The position numbers and the translations under genes were made by a program. Below, one piece after another: positions 17,360 through 26,933 of a DNA stretch of 64,000 bases (the stretch's first letter is position 1; each line of letters begins with the position of its first letter). The stretch covers positions 4,458,501-4,522,500 of the forward strand of contig NZ_CP009920.1 of assembly GCF_000832985.1 (NCBI RefSeq). Direction: 5' to 3'. This DNA is from Priestia megaterium NBRC 15308 = ATCC 14581 (GTDB taxonomy: Bacteria; Bacillota; Bacilli; Bacillales; Bacillaceae_H). The notes beneath the pieces were generated by a model. The model saw only the letters and a list, made by a program, of their open reading frames with translations. It was not told the DNA's origin and ran no database searches.

Positions 17360-17400
17360 GTAAGAAACCGCATCTTCTGTTGGAGATGCGGTTTCTTACG
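17360..17400. terminator. Long perfect hairpin after the MBL-fold gene
   Basis: GTAAGAAACCGCATC / GATGCGGTTTCTTAC with a short loop. No T-run follows directly, so it is either a weak terminator or an mRNA 3' stabiliser. Confidence 0.5.
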
Positions 17401-17490
17401 TTCCTTTATTTATCAATTAAAAGAAACTTTTTCCTTTTATATCCGTTTATATAAATTAAGAAGTTATTTTATTTATAAAGGAGTATGACG

Positions 17491-17694
17491 ATGGGGAAAA
17501 ACGGTTGTATAAAATGCGGACATACAGAAGCAAAAACAAAAGAAATTGCTACAACGGGAACGGGACTGTCTAGCTTAGATGTTCAGCACAATCACTTTAC
17601 AGTGGTATATTGCACGAGCTGCGGGTATTCAGAGCTATATAATAAATCATCTTCAAGAGGCAGCAATATTATCGACTTATTTTTTGGAGGATGA
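17491..17694 (+). CDS. Small zinc-ribbon protein
   Basis: 67 residues with CIKCGH near the start and YCTSCGYSELY near the end, a four-cysteine ribbon of the type annotated as nucleic-acid-binding zinc ribbon in Bacillus. The C-terminus is serine/glycine-rich and ends LFFGG. The ATG at 17491 is seven bases after AAAGGAG. An ATG at 17485 is too close. Its stop codon overlaps the ribosome site of the next gene, so the two are probably translated together. Confidence 0.75.
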   Translation: MGKNGCIKCGHTEAKTKEIATTGTGLSSLDVQHNHFTVVYCTSCGYSELYNKSSSRGSNIIDLFFGG

Positions 17695-17696
17695 AA

Positions 17697-18173
17697 ATGT
17701 GTATCGATCTTATTGAAATTGATAAAGACCGGCGCGCTTCCTATTTAAACCTGCTATTAATAGGGGATGAAGACGAAAAAGTAGTGAAGTCGTATATAAA
17801 TGAAGGTTCTTTATTTACCATTGTGTATGAAAAGAAGGAGATAGGAGTTGTGCAGTGCCTCACCGATGAAGAGGAACGGGCAGTAGAAGTAAAGAATATC
17901 GGTTTAAAAGAAGCATACAGAGGAAAAGGAATCGGCAGCAAAGTTATTAAAAAGTTAGAAGTACTGTATGAAGATAACCATTATTCTAAAATGATTGTAG
18001 GAACAGCGGACTCCAGCCTTGAAAACATATCATTTTATAAAAAGGCAGGCTTTTATCAAAGGGGTGTCAAAAAGAATTTCTTTTTGCAGTACGTTCCACC
18101 GATTTACGAGAATGGCCTGCAAGCTATCGATATGATTATGTTTGAAAAAAAATTAAAAAGCAGAAGCGACTAA
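17697..18173 (+). CDS. GNAT-family N-acetyltransferase
   Basis: 158 residues with the acetyl-CoA loop YRGKGIGSKVI (about 78-88) and the late motif NISFYKKAGFYQRG. The start is ATG 17697. The earlier in-frame ATG at 17691 lies directly on GGAGG. Overlap with the preceding zinc-ribbon gene implies coupling. Substrate unknown. Confidence 0.82.
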   Translation: MCIDLIEIDKDRRASYLNLLLIGDEDEKVVKSYINEGSLFTIVYEKKEIGVVQCLTDEEERAVEVKNIGLKEAYRGKGIGSKVIKKLEVLYEDNHYSKMIVGTADSSLENISFYKKAGFYQRGVKKNFFLQYVPPIYENGLQAIDMIMFEKKLKSRSD

Positions 18174-18188
18174 CACGCTTCTGCTTTT
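18156..18188. terminator. Bidirectional terminator between the acetyltransferase and LysM-3D genes
   Basis: AAAAGCAGAAGCG / CGCTTCTGCTTTT with a seven-base loop that includes the GNAT stop codon. Confidence 0.85.
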
Positions 18189-18193
18189 AGTGA

Positions 18194-19222
18194 TTAATCT
18201 AAAATTTGAAGTTTTACCGTTTTGCGTCCCCAATTTAAAGCTGAGCTTTGAGATGCCATAAATAAATCAACGCGAGTACCTTTAATCGCACCGCCAGTAT
18301 CTCCAGCAATTGCTTCTCCGTAACCTTCTACGTATACGCGAGAACCTAATGGAATCACGCGAGGATCAACTGCAATTACTTTTCGATTAGGATTTGACCT
18401 TAGGTCGATGCCTGTAGCAGTGATTCCGCTGCAGCCCGCACAGTAAGCAGTATAAGCTGTTGCTTCAACTGTAATCTCTTTCGAAACCGACTTCCTTTCT
18501 TGCGCTGGAGCAGGTGCCGGTGTTGAAGTTGAAGTTGACGGTATTGAAGGAGCAGTAGTCGCTGGCGTTGATGGTTTTGCCTGAGCTGCAGCTTGTCCGC
18601 CTACTTGTAGCACTTGATTAATGTAAATCGTATTAGACGATAAGTTATTCCACTGTTTTAATTGAGAAATTGAAATGCCGTGCCGCTGTGCTACGCTCCA
18701 CATTGTATCTCCAGGCTGAACTTTGTAACTTTTACTGTTGCTAGGAGCCGGGGATGCTTGCGTTTCGTTTGTTTTTTCTTGTACAGGTGCTGAAGGTGAT
18801 GACGAAACTGTTCCTGTTCCGCTTATTTTTAATACTTGATTCACATAAATTAAATGACTAGATATGTTATTCCACTCTTTTAGCTGCTGTACGGAAGTAC
18901 CGTTGTTTTTAGCGATACGGTAAAGCGTGTCACCTGATTTTACTGTATATGTATGATTTGAAGATGTTGTAGTTGGAGTTGAACTAGATGAAGAGTCAGT
19001 AGATGTAGATCCAATTTGTAATGTTTGGTTTGCATAAATTAATGTGGAAGAAAGACCATTCCACTTTTTTAAGTCTTCAACTGTTACATTATGCTGCTGT
19101 GAGATGCTGAATAACGTTTCTCCAGCTTTTACTTTATGCGTGTCTGTGTCCGCCGATGCTGCGTCTGCAATTCCAATTGATACTAAAGCTGTGGCCCCTA
19201 ATGTAAAAATGTGTTTTTTCAT
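18194..19222 (-). CDS. Secreted cell-wall protein with three LysM repeats and a 3D domain
   Basis: 342 residues. A signal peptide (MKKHIFTLGATALVSIGIADAASA) is followed by three LysM repeats (about 28-72, 92-136, 165-209), each separated by Ser/Thr/Pro linkers. The C-terminal 3D domain (about 250-342) is named for its Asp residues: DTGGAIKGTRVDLF. The architecture matches B. subtilis YocH, a wall-associated autolysin-like protein under WalR control. It probably binds peptidoglycan and cleaves glycan or cross-links there. A WalR-type site lies upstream. Confidence 0.9.
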   Translation of the reverse strand: MKKHIFTLGATALVSIGIADAASADTDTHKVKAGETLFSISQQHNVTVEDLKKWNGLSSTLIYANQTLQIGSTSTDSSSSSTPTTTSSNHTYTVKSGDTLYRIAKNNGTSVQQLKEWNNISSHLIYVNQVLKISGTGTVSSSPSAPVQEKTNETQASPAPSNSKSYKVQPGDTMWSVAQRHGISISQLKQWNNLSSNTIYINQVLQVGGQAAAQAKPSTPATTAPSIPSTSTSTPAPAPAQERKSVSKEITVEATAYTAYCAGCSGITATGIDLRSNPNRKVIAVDPRVIPLGSRVYVEGYGEAIAGDTGGAIKGTRVDLFMASQSSALNWGRKTVKLQILD

Positions 19223-19307
19223 CTAATAATTCTCCTTTATTTCCAATAGTTGTCTCTTATTCTATCAGCAATATGTAACAAACTCATGACAAAATGGTAG
19301 GTTTTAT

Positions 19308-19324
19308 ATTACAAGTTTGTAACA
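19308..19324 (-). promoter_or_regulatory. WalR (YycF)-type binding site
   Basis: On the minus strand TGTTAC-AAACT-TGTAAT fits the consensus TGTWAH-N5-TGTWAH at every defined position. It sits 86 bases upstream of the LysM-3D start codon, in the right orientation and context for a YocH-like gene. Confidence 0.6.
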
Positions 19325-19523
19325 ATACGTCTAAAATTATAGAAAAAACGCGGTTTTTTTACGATTATGATGAAAAAAGTCTTAATTTGTCTGGAGAGAT
19401 AGAATAGTAAAAAAGGTGTTCTGCTTTTATAAAAATGAAGAGGAAAGAAGCTATGCTATATTCAAATGACATGATAGAATAGACAAGTTAGAAATGAACG
19501 GATGAAAAGGGAGTTAGACATCT

Positions 19524-22058
19524 ATGGAAAAACGCTCTATCTCTTCATATTTAAAAGCATGGGTGCGCGCACTTTCAATTGAGATTAATTATATGAAGAA
19601 ACACGGCGGAGAAAAGTATACGGTAGGAAAAGGAGAATACTTAGGGCAGCAGGGAGATGCGTATCTTTACCGGTTTGAACGCACAGCCGATTTATACCTT
19701 TTTGATGGAGCTCAGGTACGCCTTGTCCACCAGCATAAAGAAAGTAAAGGAGAAGTTATCGGAACAGAAGGGTTTGATTTGTATCTTAAAATAGATGCGT
19801 TTATTGGACAAGAAGTAGACGAACTCGATATATATAACGAACCATGGGAATTATTGCAGGCTCTTATTGATAGACTCACGGAAGCAAAAGATTACAAGCA
19901 AAAAATAGTGAGAATCAAACGTCTTATGAGAGGTAATAGTCCTGTTCGTCATAAGGAGTATACGTCTAAGAACGCTCTTCATGAAGTGTTGCTGCGAGCG
20001 CGTTATAACCGTACTACTTATATTTGGGGGCCTCCTGGAACAGGAAAAACATATACGCTGTCCAAAATCGCGGCAAGCTATTACCGGAAATCAAAGCGGA
20101 TCCTTTTATTATCTCACAGTAATGCAGCGGTGGACGGTTTGCTGCAAGAAACTGCGCGTCAGTTAAAAAAGAAAGAAGCTTGGAAAAAAGGAAAACTCAT
20201 TCGATACGGAGCAACAAAAAGCAGCGGCTTAGAAAATATAAAAGTAGAAGAAGTCATTAGAGAAGATGATCCGGATTTAGCTCAGGAGATGCGTGATTTA
20301 CAAGAAGAACGAGTTTACTTAAGCAGGTATCCCAATAGAGCACACCAGCTTCAGCAAGTTAATAAAAAGCTAAACGCCCTTCGTAACAAGTGGATTGAAG
20401 CGGAGAAAAATATTTTTGATCAAGCGTATATTGTAGGCACTACTTTATCAAAAGCGGCTATTGACCGATTACTTTATCAAAGTGAATTTGATATGGTTGT
20501 GGTAGACGAAATTAGCATGGCATATGCACCGCAAATTGCTTTTGCAGCTGCGTTAGGAAAACGAATTGTCGTGTGCGGCGATTTTAAACAGCTTCCCCCG
20601 GTATCTCAATCTTCTCATGCTGAAGTGAAGAAGTGGCTGCAGCGAGATTTATTTGAGCAGACGGGTCTTGTAGAGCAAGTAGAAAGCGGTGAGATACACC
20701 CGCATCTTTTTATGTTGACAAAGCAAAGAAGAATGCATAAAGATATCTCAGCTTTTACAAATCGTTATATTTACAGCAATCGAGTAGGGGATCATCCATC
20801 TGTCACAACAAGTCGAGAAGTAGTAGCAAGCAGCCGGCCGTTTGCTCATGAAGCAGCGCTTATGCTTAACATTGGTCATTTGCATTCTTCCGCTATGCGA
20901 GATGCTGCTTCTGGCTCACGCTACAATGTGATAACGGCTGTGTTGGCGGTAAGTTTGATGCTGCGGGCACGCAAAGCTTCTTCGGCTACTCTTGGCTATG
21001 TGACTCCTTATAAGTCTCAAGCTAAATTGATTAATGCACTTCTTCAAGATATCGAACCAGCTATCGATATAATTGCAGCAACCGTACACAAATTTCAAGG
21101 CGCGGAACGAGATATCATGATTTTTGATACGGTCGATACAAAGCCGCAGTCAAAACCAGGTTTACTTTTAACAAATGAAAATAGCGATCGATTGGTAAAC
21201 GTGGCGGTGACGCGTTCAAAAGGAAAATTTATTATGCTTTCAGACGAGTCGTTTGCCCAGCAGCGTGTACCAAAGGAGCGAGCGTTATGGAAGTTGGTCA
21301 ACCACTTTAACGAAAATCAAAAAGTATACCAGCCTCAGCAATTTTTAAAAGAAGTCATTCAGCATCCTAAATTGATTTGGTACCATCCATCGAACAGCAG
21401 TCAGTTAAAAAAAGACTTATATCAAGCTCAGCAGCAGATTTTATTGTGTATTCCTTATGCTTCCCTTGTTCCTCAAGAAATACGGGATATGTTACATTCG
21501 TTTAAAGGGGAAGTGACCGTTCTTACTCGTGAACCAAAAGAAGTTCGGATTGACGGTGCTCATATCATTTCATCTGCTGTTCCGATGTCACTGCTTATTA
21601 TCGATGAATCCACTATATGGATCAATATGCCTTATGGAGGAAAGAATGAAGCGTTTATGGCAGCTAGAATTGAATCAAAGCTAGGCGCTAAACAGCTTAT
21701 TCGGTCAATTGATTTTACGGAAGATAAAATAAGAAATCAAGAAACAAAAATGTATATAGAAACAAATAAACCACAATATTCTCTGAGCGATTACCTTCGC
21801 AGCTGGGATCGCTGTGAATCTTGTCAGCATATGCGAGAAGTAGAGATAACAAAAAAAGGAAAAGTAAGGTTTATTTGCTATTATTGCGGGAAAACAAGTG
21901 GGGCAACACGTTTATTAGTAGAAAAATATTTAAACTACGTACATGCTGTATGTAAAGCATGCAAGCAGCCGATGAACGTAGATTATGATGAAAATAAAGG
22001 TGTCTACGCATGTTGTCCATCGTGCAAAAAGGAAGTTTTACCTAAAGATTTATTGTAA
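19524..22058 (+). CDS. Superfamily 1 (Upf1-like) helicase with PLD-like domain and zinc ribbons
   Basis: 844 residues. An N-terminal ~160 residues of unknown fold precede Walker A GPPGTGKTYTLSK (about 170-182), Walker B VVDEISMAY, motif III GDFKQLPPVSQ, motif IV KQRRMHKDIS, motif V TVHKFQGAERD and motif VI NVAVTRSKGKF. Residues about 610-735 resemble a phospholipase-D-type fold but lack a clear HxK motif. Two or three CxxC pairs end the protein (CESCQHM, CYYCGKT, CKACKQP, CCPSCKK). It may act on RNA or DNA. A defence or repair role is possible but unproven. Two signal-transduction genes follow closely. Confidence 0.85.
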   Translation: MEKRSISSYLKAWVRALSIEINYMKKHGGEKYTVGKGEYLGQQGDAYLYRFERTADLYLFDGAQVRLVHQHKESKGEVIGTEGFDLYLKIDAFIGQEVDELDIYNEPWELLQALIDRLTEAKDYKQKIVRIKRLMRGNSPVRHKEYTSKNALHEVLLRARYNRTTYIWGPPGTGKTYTLSKIAASYYRKSKRILLLSHSNAAVDGLLQETARQLKKKEAWKKGKLIRYGATKSSGLENIKVEEVIREDDPDLAQEMRDLQEERVYLSRYPNRAHQLQQVNKKLNALRNKWIEAEKNIFDQAYIVGTTLSKAAIDRLLYQSEFDMVVVDEISMAYAPQIAFAAALGKRIVVCGDFKQLPPVSQSSHAEVKKWLQRDLFEQTGLVEQVESGEIHPHLFMLTKQRRMHKDISAFTNRYIYSNRVGDHPSVTTSREVVASSRPFAHEAALMLNIGHLHSSAMRDAASGSRYNVITAVLAVSLMLRARKASSATLGYVTPYKSQAKLINALLQDIEPAIDIIAATVHKFQGAERDIMIFDTVDTKPQSKPGLLLTNENSDRLVNVAVTRSKGKFIMLSDESFAQQRVPKERALWKLVNHFNENQKVYQPQQFLKEVIQHPKLIWYHPSNSSQLKKDLYQAQQQILLCIPYASLVPQEIRDMLHSFKGEVTVLTREPKEVRIDGAHIISSAVPMSLLIIDESTIWINMPYGGKNEAFMAARIESKLGAKQLIRSIDFTEDKIRNQETKMYIETNKPQYSLSDYLRSWDRCESCQHMREVEITKKGKVRFICYYCGKTSGATRLLVEKYLNYVHAVCKACKQPMNVDYDENKGVYACCPSCKKEVLPKDLL

Positions 22059-22120
22059 CTTTAGGAAAAGGGCGTGATCTTATCGTCTACTCTCGTAATG
22101 TAGCGGCTTTAGCTGATTGT

Positions 22121-22759
22121 TTGCTAGAAGGAGACGTTCAAAAAAGCTGGCTGCTTATTGCTATATATATAGAAGAAGGTCATTCTTCAACCGACGTATA
22201 TACGTTTCTGACAGAAGCGATGTATGAGATAGGAAAAAGGTGGCAAGAAAATAAAATTTCAGTCTCGGATGAGCATTTGGCTACTGCAGCCTGTGACTAT
22301 GTGTTAACTCGTTTTCAGCTTTCTCAGCGGCAATTGCTTCAGCGTAATCGGGCCCTTCTTTTTTGCATTGAAGGAGAAGAGCATTACTTAGGCATTAAAA
22401 TGATTGCAGGACTTATGAGAGAACATGGATGGGAAGTGAAAAACTTAGGAGCCAATTTGCCGCTACCGTTCGCTTTAAAAAGTATCGAGAAGTGGGACCC
22501 TGATGTAGTATGTTTGTCCGTCTCACAAGTGCATTTGCTGCCTGATTTACAAAAATACATTGCTGAGATTGAAAACATGCCGCAAAGTCCTCTTGTATTA
22601 GTAGGCAGCAGGCTTCTCAATACGCATGATTTATCGGCTTCAGGATCTTCAAAAACCATATTCATTAATCATATTCAAGCTTTTAAAGACTGGCTTCTAA
22701 TCAACAATAAAGAAAGTTCGACGCAAGATAAAATGTTAGCAATGGGGGAAGAAATATGA
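22121..22759 (+). CDS. Cobalamin-binding protein with CarH/LitR-type photoreceptor signature, no DNA-binding domain
   Basis: A helical-bundle cap (about 1-70) plus a B12-binding Rossmann domain (about 77-175), about 212 residues counted from the TTG at 22121. The cap shows W41-x9-E51-H52 (RWQENKISVSDEHLAT), the spacing of Trp-x9-Glu-His that contacts the adenosyl ligand in CarH-type light sensors. The cobalt-ligand motif is E86-E87-H88-Y89-L90-G91, a conservative D-to-E form of DxHxxG. The MerR HTH of CarH/LitR is missing. The true start may be upstream, because the same frame continues back to 22046 with family-like residues (VYSRNVAALADCLL) but has no ATG/GTG/TTG. It overlaps the next gene by four bases. 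Confidence 0.8.
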   Translation: MLEGDVQKSWLLIAIYIEEGHSSTDVYTFLTEAMYEIGKRWQENKISVSDEHLATAACDYVLTRFQLSQRQLLQRNRALLFCIEGEEHYLGIKMIAGLMREHGWEVKNLGANLPLPFALKSIEKWDPDVVCLSVSQVHLLPDLQKYIAEIENMPQSPLVLVGSRLLNTHDLSASGSSKTIFINHIQAFKDWLLINNKESSTQDKMLAMGEEI

Positions 22760-23376
22760 TCAGTTTGCCGATTCAACACATTCCGGTTCCAATGTTTTTA
22801 CTCAATAAAGACAACGAAATAATTGAATTTACACCAAGCGTCACGAAAAATTTCCCGCCTGTTCAAAACTTTTTAGATCTAGTTGATGAAGATAGTCAAG
22901 AAAAAGTAAAAAGAGCACTCCAGGGAAAGGAAGAAGTGCAAATCGAAGTAAATATGCGCACGTTTTCTAACCCGGTTGCTCTTTTTGATTTTCATTTTAA
23001 GCCTGAAGCCTATCATTCGCTGCACGCTGTTTTCTGCTATCCTATTCACGAGCATATGACGAGTGTTCAATCAACTCTTCAACAGTTTCGCTCTATGCTT
23101 ATGCAAGACTCATCACAAGTAAGCCAAGATTTTTCAGTCAGGGAACCAGATGTAGAAACGGCGAAAAAAATGCAGCTAGTTGATCTTCAGCGTCATTTTC
23201 GAGAAATGAAAACAAATGTGCTAACCATTCAAGACCTCTTGAGTATTATCCGCTCCGACGTAATTGAAGCAGGAAAAGGAGAATATATTGAATTGGTCTC
23301 TACACATTTGTTTGACATTCAAGATTTAATTAATCAGGAGCTTGACTGTTTAAGACAGAAGAACAAAGTACATTAA
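22756..23376 (+). CDS. PAS-like sensor protein coupled to the cobalamin-binding gene
   Basis: 206 residues. The first ~100 look like a PAS domain (HIPVPMFLLNKDNEIIEFTPS, then LDLVDEDSQEKVKRAL and a beta-rich end). The last ~75 are two long helices (VDLQRHFREMKTNVLTIQDLL, HLFDIQDLINQELDCL) that could form a dimerisation bundle. No kinase ATPase, HTH or receiver domain was seen. Its ATG overlaps the stop of the B12 gene (ATGA) and GGGGGAAG precedes it, so the two are translated together. It ends four bases inside the convergent kinase gene. Function unknown, probably a signalling partner. Confidence 0.65.
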   Translation: MISLPIQHIPVPMFLLNKDNEIIEFTPSVTKNFPPVQNFLDLVDEDSQEKVKRALQGKEEVQIEVNMRTFSNPVALFDFHFKPEAYHSLHAVFCYPIHEHMTSVQSTLQQFRSMLMQDSSQVSQDFSVREPDVETAKKMQLVDLQRHFREMKTNVLTIQDLLSIIRSDVIEAGKGEYIELVSTHLFDIQDLINQELDCLRQKNKVH

Positions 23377-26300
23377 GAAAGCGGCAATCGAATTTCTACC
23401 GTTGTTCCTTTTCCTTCTTCACTATCATATGAAATGCTTCCTTTATGATTACTAATGATTTTGTGACTCACCATCAATCCTAATCCTGTCCCTTTTTCTT
23501 TTGTTGTATAGAAAGGCTTGCTAATTCGCGTTAATCGATCTTTCGGCATGCCTTTTCCTTCATCTATCACTTGGATGACTACTTGGTTTGTATCTGGATC
23601 AAATTTAGATACCACTAGAATAGACCCAGGGTCATCCATCGCTTCAATAGAATTTTTCACCATGTTGATAAATACTTGTTTCATATCTTTTTCAATACAA
23701 TGAACAACAGGTAATTTTTCTTCAAAATCTGTTGAAATAGTAATATTTTTAAGAATGGCCTGTGTGTGCAGCAGCGTACATACGTCTTGAAGAATTAAAT
23801 TTATCTGCTTATTTTCATATTTTACGACTTCGGGTTTGGCTAGAATGAGCAGTTCGCTAATAATCAGTTCTAAGCGGTTAAATTCGGACATCATGACATC
23901 CATATATTCTTTTTTATACGTTTCTTCTTGCATCATAAGCTGTAAAAAGCCCTTTAATGATGTAAGAGGGTTTCGTATTTCATGGGCAATGCCGGCAGCC
24001 AGCTGTCCAAGTGCTGACAGCATCTCTGAATTTTTGAGCATCATTTCCGACTGTTTGCGCTGTGAAATATCTTCGCTTAGCCCTATGTAATGGATGATTT
24101 CGTCTTGATCATTTTTAACAGGCATTAAGGCTAACTGTTCCCAAACGGTTTCTCCGTCTTCTTGAACGTAGGAAATTTCTCCGTTCCATTTTTCTCCTCT
24201 ATATACTTCATTCCAAATCTTAGGGAACCTTTTAACCCCCAACTTTTTTGTATATAAGTCATAGAGGTGCAGCCCAAATACTTCTTGCGGCGCATGCTTT
24301 TGCTCCATGAACTTTTGATTAATGTACTTAATTTTACCTTGATGATCGGTAATGAAAATGCCCGTAGGACTGTGAGCTACTGCAAATGATGTAATAGCCA
24401 ATTCTTCATTTGATCGTTTAATTTCTGTAATATTAATAAACGTAATAACTACACCGTTAATTAAATTCTCATTTGTACGATAAGGCATCATTTTCATGCT
24501 GTACCATTGGTTATCGTAGCTTTGAATTTCTTTTTGAAGGGTATTATTTGTTCTTAAAACGTGCATTGCGTCCTCGATTAGATGGTCATATCTAAAGTTA
24601 TGCGAAATATGAAAGAAAGGTCTTCCGATATCTTGATGAAGAACGTTGATCACTGTTTTCGTTTCCGGCGTAAATAATTTAATATTCAGCTGCTCGTCTA
24701 AAAAGATAGTAGCAATAGTTGTACTGATTAATAAATTATCAATATCGTTATTTAAGTCCGTTAATTCTTCAATCTTTCGCTCGTACTGATTGTTAACACT
24801 AATTAACTCTTCATTAACAGACTGCAGTTCTTCATTTGTGGACTGCAGCTCTTCGTTAGAAGCAATCAGTTCTTCATTCGTGGACTTTAGCTCCTCATTT
24901 GCTGTTTCTAGCTCTTCAATCGTCGTTTGCAAATGCTGCTGCGTGTAATGAAGCTCTTGCTCTAAATCTACTACAAGCTCACTAATCGAGCTGGTTTGAT
25001 TAAGAAACATGGGCTTTTCCTTATCAATAATGGCACCATCTGTCTGTTCATCAAACATAAGTAAGTAAAGAGAGTGATTTGTTGGAAGAGCAGATATTGT
25101 GAGGTTAAAACGGCGCTGAACGTTGTTTATGACAAACTCAATGTGCTGACAGCATACGCTCATACCTTGCTCTTTTACGCGTTTAATAGCTGCTCCAATG
25201 GCTAAAGAGACGTGAACTGGAACCATTTTGAAAATTGTATAATTAATTTTCCCTACAGGAACGTTAATAAGCTGAGTCGTTTCTTTTGAACAAAATATCA
25301 CTTCGTTGTATTCATTTAATACAAGACAAGGGCTCATAAAGTGATCAATCATTGACTGATACATCTCATCTAATTTAAGCGAAGGAAGAGGCTTATAAAG
25401 TTGACTTGGCAGCGGCACGCTAGAAAAATCACCTTCATGCAAGTTGGATTTTGAAAGATTAAAAGCTCCCGTAATTTGTCGGCTGGGCTGTCCGGAACGC
25501 TTAAATATTTTCCACTTACTGTTGATAGGGCGGAACAAATCAGACAAGTTTCCCGTTGTTTCGCTAGGGCCTAAAAAAAGTACGCCTTCTTCTGTCAAAG
25601 AAAAATGAAAAAGAGACAGAATGCGCTGCTGCAGTTCAGCTTGGAAGTAAATCATCATATTTCGACAGCTAATCAAATCAACGTTTACAAAAGGCGAGTC
25701 TTTTCCTATATTATGCGGAGCAAAAACAATCATTTTGCGAATTGTTTTTTTAACTTGATAACCGCCGTGTTTTGTTTGCTCAAAATATTCATTAATCTGA
25801 GCTGCTGAGAAGGAATGAACTTCCGCTTCTTCATAAATACCTTGGCCCGCTCTTTTGATCGCATGACGATCGATGTCCGTAGCAAAGATTCGGACATCGA
25901 AATAACGGTTGATTGTTGATAAATAGTCATGAAGCAAAATAGCTAACGTGTATGCTTCTTGACCAGTAGAACAACCTGCTACCCAGATGCGGATTTCATC
26001 TTCTTGACTATGAATCTTTCTTTCAACTAATTGTGGGATGACTTGTTCTTCAATAATAGAGAATGCTTCTTTATCTCTAAGAAATTGCGTCACTCCAATC
26101 AGCAGGTCTCGCTGCAGTTCGACGATTTCTTCGGCTTCTTTACATAAATAGTCCCGGTACTCTTCCATTGTTTGAGAGGGAGGATCGAGTAAAGCCATTC
26201 TCTTTTCAAGTCGTCGCAGCACCGTGTTTTTTTTGTACATGGAGAAGTCGATGCCTGTTTTCTTCTTTATTAATGAATAAATGTATTGCAGCGTTTCTTC

Positions 26301-26933
26301 ATTATATGTAAATTCAGTTTGGCTGACATGCGTTTGCACAAGGTCAGGCATATCAGCAGGAGAAAGAATATAATCAGCAAGGTGTGCATCAATAGCGCTT
26401 AGAGGCATATCTCTGTACTTTGCTGTGCTTTCATCTTGTACAAGTACAGTTCCGCCATACTCTCGTATCGTTTTTGCTCCTCCTGTTCCATCATTTCCTT
26501 TGCCCGATAAAATAATGGCTGTACACCGGTGTTTTTTTGCAGCAGCCAGAGAATGAAAAAAGGCGTCAATCGGATATTTCACCTGATCGTTTTCTTCATA
26601 AGGACGAAGGCGAAGAGTATGATCCATAACGGTCACATAATGATGGGGAGGATTTAAATAAATTGTGTCTTCTTGTAAAGTCATCCCGTCTTGTGTCAGT
26701 TTGATATTCATTCCTGTTTTTTTTGCTAAAAGTTCTGGCATAAAACTTTTATATTTAGAGGAAAGGTGCTGTACAATAATAAACGCCATTCTATTTGGTG
26801 AAGGCATATTAGCGAAAAACTGCTCAATAGCTTCTAACCCTCCGGCAGAAGCGCCAATTCCCACAACGTGTAAATCCTGTTTCTCTATTCCTTCTGAAGA
26901 CGATGGAACTGTAGAAAACGAGTTGTTCTTCAT
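23373..26933 (-). CDS. CheB-CheR-PAS hybrid sensor histidine kinase
   Basis: 1186 residues in five parts. CheB methylesterase, about 20-200, has S29 (GIGASAGG), H56 (VQHLSS) and D148 (GKGNDGTGG). CheR methyltransferase, about 215-480, has the SAM motif [17 protein letters not shown] coiled coil at about 650-730 has repeats of TNEELxSxNEEL. Two PAS domains lie at about 745-960. HisKA and HATPase follow, with His about 984 ([11 protein letters not shown]), N-box [17 protein letters not shown] and GTGLGLMV. All catalytic residues are present. GGAGG precedes the ATG. It has no partner receiver or chemoreceptor gene nearby. It is convergent with the B12/PAS pair. Confidence 0.93.
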   Translation of the reverse strand: MKNNSFSTVPSSSEGIEKQDLHVVGIGASAGGLEAIEQFFANMPSPNRMAFIIVQHLSSKYKSFMPELLAKKTGMNIKLTQDGMTLQEDTIYLNPPHHYVTVMDHTLRLRPYEENDQVKYPIDAFFHSLAAAKKHRCTAIILSGKGNDGTGGAKTIREYGGTVLVQDESTAKYRDMPLSAIDAHLADYILSPADMPDLVQTHVSQTEFTYNEETLQYIYSLIKKKTGIDFSMYKKNTVLRRLEKRMALLDPPSQTMEEYRDYLCKEAEEIVELQRDLLIGVTQFLRDKEAFSIIEEQVIPQLVERKIHSQEDEIRIWVAGCSTGQEAYTLAILLHDYLSTINRYFDVRIFATDIDRHAIKRAGQGIYEEAEVHSFSAAQINEYFEQTKHGGYQVKKTIRKMIVFAPHNIGKDSPFVNVDLISCRNMMIYFQAELQQRILSLFHFSLTEEGVLFLGPSETTGNLSDLFRPINSKWKIFKRSGQPSRQITGAFNLSKSNLHEGDFSSVPLPSQLYKPLPSLKLDEMYQSMIDHFMSPCLVLNEYNEVIFCSKETTQLINVPVGKINYTIFKMVPVHVSLAIGAAIKRVKEQGMSVCCQHIEFVINNVQRRFNLTISALPTNHSLYLLMFDEQTDGAIIDKEKPMFLNQTSSISELVVDLEQELHYTQQHLQTTIEELETANEELKSTNEELIASNEELQSTNEELQSVNEELISVNNQYERKIEELTDLNNDIDNLLISTTIATIFLDEQLNIKLFTPETKTVINVLHQDIGRPFFHISHNFRYDHLIEDAMHVLRTNNTLQKEIQSYDNQWYSMKMMPYRTNENLINGVVITFINITEIKRSNEELAITSFAVAHSPTGIFITDHQGKIKYINQKFMEQKHAPQEVFGLHLYDLYTKKLGVKRFPKIWNEVYRGEKWNGEISYVQEDGETVWEQLALMPVKNDQDEIIHYIGLSEDISQRKQSEMMLKNSEMLSALGQLAAGIAHEIRNPLTSLKGFLQLMMQEETYKKEYMDVMMSEFNRLELIISELLILAKPEVVKYENKQINLILQDVCTLLHTQAILKNITISTDFEEKLPVVHCIEKDMKQVFINMVKNSIEAMDDPGSILVVSKFDPDTNQVVIQVIDEGKGMPKDRLTRISKPFYTTKEKGTGLGLMVSHKIISNHKGSISYDSEEGKGTTVEIRLPLS

